The position numbers and the translations under genes are program-made. Under the pieces are notes generated by a model that was not told the origin of the DNA, did no database searches, and was given only the letters and a program-made list of their open reading frames with translations. A stretch of DNA of 7,204 nucleotides from an uncultured Oscillospiraceae bacterium (GTDB taxonomy: Bacteria; Bacillota; Clostridia; Oscillospirales; Acutalibacteraceae). Positions 1 to 4,759 of this stretch are shown one piece after another (the first letter of the stretch is position 1; each line of letters begins with the position of its first letter). The stretch spans positions 1 through 7,204 of the forward strand of contig USAR01000071.1 of assembly GCA_900552605.1 (NCBI GenBank), read 5' to 3'.

Positions 1-554
1 GCATAAGCTTCCCAGCAGCCGCGTCTGCCGCAGGTGCACTCTTCGCCGTCAATACAGATAACGGTGTGACCGAGTTCACCGCCGGCATAGTTGCTGCCAA
101 GCAGCATTTTACCGTTAATGATAGTGCCGCCGCCGACGCCTGTGCCGAGAGTAATTGCAACAAAATTTTTAGTTCCTTTACCGGCACCCGCAACCATTTC
201 ACCGAGAGCCGCAGCGTTTGCATCATTATCTATAAGAACTTTTTTTGAAAGCAACTCCTCAAGCATTGAGACGAGCGGAACGTTAGTAAAACCAAGATTG
301 TTTGAAAACCCGATGACACCCGTTTCCGGATTAACCGAGCCCGGCGCACCTATACCGATTGAAGCGATATCGTCGATTTTAACACCGGCATCTTGAAGCG
401 CCATGTCGACAGCAACCTTGATATCCTTTGCAATTTCACCTGCCGGACGCGGCGCTCTTGTTTTCACCTTGCCTCTGCCGACAATTTCATAATTTTCGTT
501 AACCACACCGACAGCAATGTTTGTACCGCCCAAATCTATACCGACTCTGAACAT
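1..554 (-). CDS. glcK: ROK-family glucokinase, partial (3' end beyond window)
   Basis: Encodes the first 184 or so residues of a ROK-family sugar kinase, most likely the cytosolic glucokinase that phosphorylates glucose with ATP to glucose-6-phosphate. My own translation starts MFRVGIDLGGTNIAVGVV, with the phosphate-binding DLGGTN loop at residues 7-12. It continues with an IDNDANAAALGE segment (catalytic Asp region), a GTGVGGG loop, the GGELGH motif (the ExGH sugar/zinc signature) and the ROK zinc motif CTCGRRGCWE close to the left edge. Full-length relatives are about 310-320 residues, so roughly 40% is missing. The ATG at 554-552 is well placed behind an AAGGAGAG ribosome site. It lies 14 bp downstream of the hprK stop on the same strand, so the two are probably co-transcribed from the hprK promoter. 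Glucokinase rather than another ROK hexokinase or repressor is inferred: there is no N-terminal HTH, which excludes a NagC/XylR-type repressor, but exact sugar specificity cannot be read from sequence. Confidence 0.93.
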   Translation of the reverse strand, partial: MFRVGIDLGGTNIAVGVVNENYEIVGRGKVKTRAPRPAGEIAKDIKVAVDMALQDAGVKIDDIASIGIGAPGSVNPETGVIGFSNNLGFTNVPLVSMLEELLSKKVLIDNDANAAALGEMVAGAGKGTKNFVAITLGTGVGGGTIINGKMLLGSNYAGGELGHTVICIDGEECTCGRRGCWEAY

Positions 555-562
555 ATTAAATA

Positions 563-570
563 CTCTCCTT
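563..570 (-). promoter_or_regulatory. Ribosome-binding site of the glucokinase gene
   Basis: Read on the minus strand, AAGGAGAG lies 8 nt upstream of the ATG at 554. It overlaps the hprK stop codon (569-571), so ribosomes finishing hprK pass directly over the glucokinase initiation site. This fixes the glucokinase start and suggests coupled translation. Confidence 0.8.
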
Positions 571-1522
571 AATCTTCTTTATTATTGCCGCTTGTTTGAG
601 GAATTTCCATTCCGAGCTTTTGAAGCAGCTCGGAAGCGGCATTATATCCCATCTTTTTCTGACGGTTGTTAATAGCCGCAACCTCAATAACCACCGCCAG
701 GTTTCTGCCGGGTTTAACGGGAATTGTAACGGATACAATATCAAGCCCCAATATGTTAACGGTTTCCGATTCAAGCCCCATTCTGTCATAAACCTTTCCC
801 GGTTCCCATGCTTCAAGGTTAATTACCATATCGATTTTTTCCGTCATTTTAATTGCGCCCATACCGAAAATGCGTCTTACATTAACGATACCTATGCCGC
901 GCAGCTCAATAAAATGCCTTATGTTCTCCGGCGCAGAGCCGACAAGTGATTTTGAAGAAACCTTTTTAATTTCAACAGCGTCGTCCGCAATAAGACGGTG
1001 ACCGCGCTTAACAAGCTCTATTGCCGTTTCACTTTTACCGATTCCGCTGTCACCCAAAATCAGCACGCCTTCACCGTAAACCTCAACCAAAACACCATGG
1101 CGCACAACGCGCGGTGCAAGCTGAACATTCAAATATGCAATAAGCGACGCCATAAACTGAGATGTTCCGTCCGAAGTGCGCAAAATGGGAACCGAGAATT
1201 CTTCAGCCGCTTTCAGCATTATTTCGGAAACAGGCAAGTCGCGCGTTACAATAACGACCGGCGGCTTGCTTGCAAAGAATCGGTGAATTATATCCTTGCA
1301 TTCCTCATCGCTGTGATTATAAAGAAAGCTGTCTTCGCTTTTACCGATTATTTGTATGCGATTGTTATCGTAATATTCATAATATCCGCCGAACTGTATG
1401 CCGGGCTTATTTATTTCGTTGCAATTTATAAGCACATCCTCTGCCGGATGCGGAAGAAAAATTTCCTCCAAAGAAAATTCCTTTATTATTTTGCTTAAGG
1501 AAACGGAGTACTCCGCTTTCAT
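569..1522 (-). CDS. hprK: HPr kinase/phosphorylase
   Basis: A 317-residue cytosolic bifunctional enzyme that phosphorylates, and dephosphorylates by phosphorolysis, Ser46 of HPr. It thereby drives CcpA-dependent carbon catabolite repression in Firmicutes. Residues 1-130 form the HprK N-terminal domain; His142 (in RHGVLVEVYG) corresponds to the conserved active-site region. The Walker A loop GDSGIGKSE is at 157-165, the Asp pair IADDAVE at 180-181, and the family signature IELRGIGIVNVRRIFG at 205-220 carries the metal-binding Glu. The C-terminal kinase-domain segment YDRMG is at 245-249. Length matches the family (about 305-330). The ATG at 1522 follows AAGGGAAG (1530-1537) with a 7-nt spacer, and a sigma-A promoter lies just upstream, giving a leader of roughly 30 nt. 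The downstream gene is a glucokinase, fitting a sugar-sensing/sugar-use unit. No missing catalytic residue or frameshift seen. Confidence 0.97.
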   Translation of the reverse strand: MKAEYSVSLSKIIKEFSLEEIFLPHPAEDVLINCNEINKPGIQFGGYYEYYDNNRIQIIGKSEDSFLYNHSDEECKDIIHRFFASKPPVVIVTRDLPVSEIMLKAAEEFSVPILRTSDGTSQFMASLIAYLNVQLAPRVVRHGVLVEVYGEGVLILGDSGIGKSETAIELVKRGHRLIADDAVEIKKVSSKSLVGSAPENIRHFIELRGIGIVNVRRIFGMGAIKMTEKIDMVINLEAWEPGKVYDRMGLESETVNILGLDIVSVTIPVKPGRNLAVVIEVAAINNRQKKMGYNAASELLQKLGMEIPQTSGNNKED

Positions 1523-1559
1523 TGCCGCACTTCCCTTCGTCTGTTTTAATTACAAAAAC

Positions 1560-1588
1560 ATTATACTATACTTTCACGAAAATTCCAA
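1560..1588 (-). promoter_or_regulatory. Sigma-A promoter for hprK-glucokinase
   Basis: On the minus strand a -35 box TTGGAA (1583-1588) and a perfect -10 box TATAAT (1560-1565) are separated by exactly 17 bp. The expected transcription start is near 1553, about 30 nt before the hprK ATG at 1522. Surroundings are AT-rich. Seen by inspection, not mapped. Confidence 0.75.
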
Positions 1589-1615
1589 GTATTATAAAAA
1601 ATTTTTAAATAATCA

Positions 1616-1644
1616 TTGCAAAATTGCCGAGTTTTAATTATAAT
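1616..1644 (+). promoter_or_regulatory. Sigma-A promoter for ychF
   Basis: A -35 box TTGCAA (1616-1621) and a perfect -10 box TATAAT (1639-1644) are 17 bp apart. Transcription should start near 1651, giving a leader of about 109 nt before the ychF ATG. The -35 boxes of this promoter and of the divergent hprK promoter are separated by only 27 bp, so the two could compete for polymerase or share a regulator. A weaker alternative further downstream (TATTAT at 1661-1666) has a poor -35. Confidence 0.65.
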
Positions 1645-1700
1645 AATGTTTGAGTCTTAGTATTATGAATAAATAATACCTTACAAATACTTAAAAATAC

Positions 1701-1739
1701 AGCGGCATTCAATATAGCAATATAGCTTTTATCGCCGCT
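1701..1739 (+). other. Inverted repeat (possible hairpin) in the ychF leader, just upstream of the ribosome site
   Basis: AGCGGC (1701-1706) and GCCGCT (1734-1739) are perfect inverted arms, separated by 27 nt that contain a tandem duplication of AATATAGC (1711-1718 and 1719-1726). The right arm ends 4 nt before the AAGGAG ribosome site at 1744-1749. There is no T-tract, so it is not a terminator. It could stabilise the messenger or affect ribosome access. With a 6-bp stem and a long loop the case is modest. Confidence 0.35.
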
Positions 1740-1759
1740 TACCAAGGAGTTATGCTAAA

Positions 1760-2818
1760 ATGAAATTAGGTATTGTAGGCTTGCCGAACGTCGGAAAATC
1801 AACACTTTTCAATGCCATTACGTCGGCAGGCGCACAGTCGGCAAACTATCCGTTTTGCACTATCGAGCCGAATGTCGGTATGGTATCGGTCCCCGACGAG
1901 CGTCTTGACAAGCTTGCCGAAATGTACGAGCCTGAAAAGTTTACCCCTGCAACAATCGAATTTGTTGATATTGCAGGTCTTGTTAAGGGCGCGTCAAAGG
2001 GCGAGGGTCTCGGCAACAAATTTTTGTCCCACATTCGCGAGGTCGACGACATTGTTCACGTTGACGGCTCAGTCGACCCATTGAGAGATATTGAAACCAT
2101 CAATTTAGAGCTTATTTTTTCCGATATGGATATGGTTGAGCACCGCATTGAGCGTGTTTCAAAGCTGATGAAGGGCGACAAAAGCCTTGCCGGAGAAGTC
2201 GATTTTCTTAAAAGACTTTACGCTCACTTGGAATCGGGTAATCCCGCAAGAAGTATGGAAATGACAGACGACGAGAAAAATTGGTTAAAGGAAGTTGCTC
2301 TGCTTTCTTCAAAGCCCGTCATTTATGCTTGCAATATGAGCGAAGAGGAGTTCAGCGGCGGCTATGAAAACAACAAGTTTTACAAGCAGGTTGCCGAAGT
2401 AAGTCAAAAAGAAAACGCAGAATCATTACCGATTTGCGCAGAGCTTGAAGCACAGATCTCAGAGCTTGACGATGAAGAGAAAAAACTGTTCCTCTCTGAG
2501 CTCGGTTTAGAGCAATCCGGTCTTGAAAGACTAATCAAAAAGTGCTATTCCCTGCTCGGTCTTATTTCATACCTCACCGCAGGTAAGCCCGAAGTGCGTG
2601 CGTGGACTATTAAAAACGGCACTAAGGCGCCCCAAGCAGCAGGCAAAATTCACACCGATTTTGAGCGTGGATTTATCCGTGCCGAGGTTGTTTCTTTCGA
2701 CGATCTTATGAAATGCGGCAGTATGACTGCGGCAAAGGAAAAAGGACTTGTGAGAAGTGAAGGCAAGGAATATGTTATGAAAGACGGCGACATTGTGCTG
2801 TTCCGCTTTAACGTCTGA
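1760..2818 (+). CDS. ychF: YchF/OLA1-family redox-regulated ATPase, with a 12-residue internal deletion
   Basis: A 352-residue Obg-related P-loop NTPase of the YchF (EngD/OLA1) family, a ribosome-associated cytosolic ATPase linked to stress responses. In order: G1 loop GLPNVGKST at 7-15; switch I NYPFCTIEPN at 29-38; switch II/G3 DIAGLVKGASKGEGLGNKFL at 70-89, with the hydrophobic residue after DxAG typical of HAS-NTPases; a coiled/helical insert around 120-165; the degenerate G4 motif NMSE at 192-195 (NxxE instead of NKxD, which gives ATP preference in this family); and a C-terminal TGS domain at about 268-351 (RAWTIKNGTKAPQAAGKIHTDF). Start: the ribosome site AAGGAG at 1744-1749 is 10 nt from this ATG. 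Odd: the family is normally about 363-367 residues, and the conserved stretch VRCFE..DNI.HV expected after HIREVDxIVHV is absent; residues 95-103 read straight from VDDIVHV into DGSVDP. The rest aligns well with E. coli YchF as I recall it. The gene is monocistronic, with its own promoter and terminator. Confidence 0.95.
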   Translation: MKLGIVGLPNVGKSTLFNAITSAGAQSANYPFCTIEPNVGMVSVPDERLDKLAEMYEPEKFTPATIEFVDIAGLVKGASKGEGLGNKFLSHIREVDDIVHVDGSVDPLRDIETINLELIFSDMDMVEHRIERVSKLMKGDKSLAGEVDFLKRLYAHLESGNPARSMEMTDDEKNWLKEVALLSSKPVIYACNMSEEEFSGGYENNKFYKQVAEVSQKENAESLPICAELEAQISELDDEEKKLFLSELGLEQSGLERLIKKCYSLLGLISYLTAGKPEVRAWTIKNGTKAPQAAGKIHTDFERGFIRAEVVSFDDLMKCGSMTAAKEKGLVRSEGKEYVMKDGDIVLFRFNV

Positions 2819-2838
2819 TAGATATAATTACATAAGAA

Positions 2839-2880
2839 CAGCGGCTTGGTATATTTAACCATAGCCGCTGCTTTTGTTTT
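2839..2880 (+). terminator. Intrinsic terminator of ychF
   Basis: Perfect 8-bp arms CAGCGGCT (2839-2846) and AGCCGCTG (2863-2870) are extended inward by TGGT/ACCA with one bulged T and a 7-nt loop, and followed by CTTTTGTTTT. It lies 21 nt after the ychF stop and isolates ychF from the permease gene. Confidence 0.9.
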
Positions 2881-2906
2881 ATTTATAAGCTGTTATGCTT
2901 TTTAAA

Positions 2907-3040
2907 TTACCTTGGTGATACACCGAATCTGTTTTTGAAAACCGATGAAAAATATGCGGAATTGCAAAATCTAAGCAAATCGGATATTGCAAAATTAAAA
3001 ATACTGTAACGCTTTAAAGATATTATATCTCTGCGCTTAA
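2907..3040 (-). pseudogene. Remnant of an AraC-family transcriptional regulator (C-terminal HTH only)
   Basis: The minus-strand reading frame ending in TAA at 2907-2909 encodes NSAYFSSVFKNRFGVSPR as its last residues. This is a close match to the second helix-turn-helix of AraC/XylS regulators (consensus-like ..sYFsrvFKkrfGvSP..). Just before it, AISDLLRFC resembles the preceding IxEIAxxxGF element but is about three residues short. The region up to about 3040 (RRDIISLKRYSIF) has only loose HTH1-like spacing. No start codon, ribosome site or remaining part of a roughly 250-300 residue regulator is present: further upstream the frame runs into the permease promoter and leader. Most likely a decayed gene end left after a deletion. 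The left and right limits are approximate, and chance similarity is unlikely but not excluded. Confidence 0.6.
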
Positions 3041-3067
3041 TAAACGTCTTTTCTTGTCGCAATTTGC

Positions 3068-3096
3068 TTGACATATAATTATAACTGTGATATAAT
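3068..3096 (+). promoter_or_regulatory. Consensus sigma-A promoter for the purine permease
   Basis: TTGACA (3068-3073) and TATAAT (3091-3096) are separated by exactly 17 bp, a perfect match to the housekeeping consensus. The expected start is near 3101-3104, leaving a leader of about 125 nt before the permease ATG. A promoter this strong in front of a transporter suggests that control acts after initiation or through a repressor. Confidence 0.9.
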
Positions 3097-3100
3097 CGCG

Positions 3101-3189
3101 TTGTTTCGGAAATGGCGGTTCGGGCATACTTATCTATCTTATAAGCGTGCCCGAGCTTTTGTGCGTCTGCATAACATTTGCCGAAATAA
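3101..3189 (+). promoter_or_regulatory. Structured 5' leader of the permease: predicted three-way junction
   Basis: Hand-paired structure. P1: TTGTTTCGG (3101-3109) pairs with CCGAAATAA (3181-3189), nine pairs with one G-U, continued past a small internal loop by AATG (3111-3114) with CATT (3175-3178). P2: CGGGCA (3121-3126) with TGCCCG (3148-3153), then one G-U, one mismatch and CTTAT/ATAAG, closing a 7-nt loop (3134-3140). P3: TTGTGC (3159-3164) with GCATAA (3169-3174), one G-U, 4-nt loop. P1 begins at the predicted transcription start and ends about 21 nt before the AAAGGA ribosome site. P2 followed by AGCTTTT could alternatively act as a weak terminator. The topology recalls purine riboswitches, but their conserved core (such as GTTTCTACC and CCGTAAA) is absent, so a ligand is not assigned. 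Confidence 0.45.
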
Positions 3190-3225
3190 AACCTTAAATT
3201 ATACATTCAGAAAGGACGACGATTT

Positions 3226-4674
3226 ATGAAAAACAGCGACGTAAACAAAAAGACCTCGTTTTGGGACAAAAAGTTTCATTATAAAGAAATGGGCTCAACC
3301 CTCAAAACAGAGATCATTGCAGGCTTAACAACATTCCTTGCAATGGCGTACATTCTTGTTGTTAACTCCGGAATGTTTGCAACACTTGGCACAGTATCGT
3401 TTGATGCAATGTATGTCACAACAGCGCTTTCGGCAATTATAGGAACAGTGCTTATAGGGCTGCTTTCAAACCTGCCGCTGGCACAGGCGCCCGGAATGGG
3501 ACTTAATGCTTTTTTTGTGTATACAGTGTGTCTGACTCTCGGCTTTACCTATGCCAACGCGCTTGTATTTGTGCTTCTTGACGGATTGATTTTTGTACTG
3601 CTTACGGCAACCGGACTTAGAAGAATTGTTTTCGACGCAATTCCGCCCGTTGTTAAAGCAGCAATTCCTGCCGGAATCGGCTTATTCATTGCCTTTTTGG
3701 GATTGCAGGACGCAAAGCTTGTTATACCAAGCGAATCAACAGGTGTTACATTAGCGTCGTTTAATCTTTTAGGCAATGCAAATTGGGCATCGGTTATGCC
3801 GCTGTTGGTAGCGATATTTTCCCTTTTGCTTATCGCAATTCTTTATTATAAAAATGTTAAAGGCTCAATTCTCTGGGGAATACTAGGCGGAACAGGTCTT
3901 TACTACATTCTCGGTTTTACAGTAGACGGCTTCTATAAAGGCTTTGCGGAAAACTTCTCTTTCAACCCCTTAAAACCTTTTGCCGCATTTGCTTCAGAGT
4001 CATTTGGCAAGGTGTTCACCGAAGGTTTCGACTTTTCCACATACCTAAATGTGGAAGGTCACTCGGTTGGCGGACTTGTTATTCTTTTCATAACAACAGC
4101 GCTCGCATTTTGTATGGTTGATATGTTCGATACACTCGGAACGCTTTACGGCGCTTGCCGCAGCGGTAATCTGCTTGTTAAAAACGAAAAAGGCGAGCTT
4201 GAAGTTCCGAATATGAACAAAGCGATGATGGCAGACGCGATTGCTACATGCTCGGGCTCGGTTCTCGGTACGTCAACCGTAACAACTTTCGTTGAATCCT
4301 CAGCAGGTGTTGCAGCAGGCGGAAAAACAGGAATTACCTCGCTTGTTACATCGGCCGCTTTTGCGGCGGCTCTTTTCTTTGCACCGATTGCGAAACTGAT
4401 TCCATCGTTTGCATACGGTGCAGCGCTGATTTATGTCGGTGTACTTATGATAGCCAGTGTAAAGGATATTGATTGGAATGATGTTTCGGTTGCAGTTCCG
4501 GCGTTCTTAACAATTGCTATGATGCCGTTTACTTATAACATTTCTTACGGTATTGCTTTCGGCCTGCTTTCTTTTGTAGCAATTAAAGCTTTTTCCGGCA
4601 AGATTAAAGAAATCCAAATCGGCACTTGGATTATTACTGCGTTGTTTATGGCAATGTTTTTCCTTACACACTGA
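3226..4674 (+). CDS. pbuG: Guanine/hypoxanthine permease, NCS2/AzgA family (PbuG-like)
   Basis: A 482-residue inner-membrane protein rich in hydrophobic segments (about 12-14 helices), of the AzgA/PbuG branch of the NCS2 nucleobase transporters. It likely imports hypoxanthine, guanine or adenine with protons. Family marks in order: TEIIAGLTTFLAMAYILVVN at 28-47; the APGMGLNAFF motif at 88-97; AIPAGIGLFIAFLGLQDA at 146-163; VDMFDTLGTLYGA at 298-310; and the substrate-region motif GTSTVTTFVESSAGVAAGGKTG at 348-369. Length is in the family range (about 430-490). The ATG is preceded by AAAGGA (3211-3216) with a 9-nt spacer. It stands alone, between its own consensus promoter and a strong hairpin. 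The leader structure suggests RNA-level regulation, perhaps by purine supply. The precise base transported is inferred from family only; no purine-salvage enzyme is adjacent to confirm it. Confidence 0.93.
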   Translation: MKNSDVNKKTSFWDKKFHYKEMGSTLKTEIIAGLTTFLAMAYILVVNSGMFATLGTVSFDAMYVTTALSAIIGTVLIGLLSNLPLAQAPGMGLNAFFVYTVCLTLGFTYANALVFVLLDGLIFVLLTATGLRRIVFDAIPPVVKAAIPAGIGLFIAFLGLQDAKLVIPSESTGVTLASFNLLGNANWASVMPLLVAIFSLLLIAILYYKNVKGSILWGILGGTGLYYILGFTVDGFYKGFAENFSFNPLKPFAAFASESFGKVFTEGFDFSTYLNVEGHSVGGLVILFITTALAFCMVDMFDTLGTLYGACRSGNLLVKNEKGELEVPNMNKAMMADAIATCSGSVLGTSTVTTFVESSAGVAAGGKTGITSLVTSAAFAAALFFAPIAKLIPSFAYGAALIYVGVLMIASVKDIDWNDVSVAVPAFLTIAMMPFTYNISYGIAFGLLSFVAIKAFSGKIKEIQIGTWIITALFMAMFFLTH

Positions 4675-4699
4675 GAAACAATAAACAATATGATAAAGC

Positions 4700-4741
4700 A
4701 AAAACCGTTAACGCCTTAATATAAGACATTAACGGTTTTTT
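4700..4741. terminator. Bidirectional intrinsic terminator between the permease and the metal ATPase
   Basis: A perfect 12-bp stem, AAAAACCGTTAA (4700-4711) with TTAACGGTTTTT (4729-4740), encloses a 17-nt loop that itself holds CTTA/TAAG. On the plus strand it ends in six T, 25 nt after the permease stop. On the minus strand the complement likewise ends in T and lies 18 nt after the ATPase stop. It can therefore end transcription of both convergent units. Confidence 0.88.
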
Positions 4742-4759
4742 GTTTTAAATTGAAAACAT

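Noticed and set aside
91..396. Open reading frame of about 100 codons on the plus strand opposite the glucokinase gene.
   Set aside because: Antisense to a gene with clear ROK motifs, no ribosome site, low-complexity product.
998..1498. A 166-codon plus-strand frame opposite hprK.
   Set aside because: Long only because it mirrors hprK codon use; no ribosome site and no family motif, while hprK has a full motif set.
3121..3160. Strong intrinsic terminator in the permease leader.
   Set aside because: The hairpin is good but is separated from only four T by AGC, so kept as a possible weak attenuator rather than called a terminator.
3101..3189. Classical purine (guanine/adenine) riboswitch.
   Set aside because: Location and three-way shape fit, but the conserved core sequences and the paired 7-nt loops are not present.
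3041..3206. Upstream part of the minus-strand frame that ends in the AraC-like tail, as an intact 99-residue gene.
   Set aside because: It covers the consensus permease promoter and leader on the other strand, has no ribosome site, and only its C-terminal part resembles a known family.
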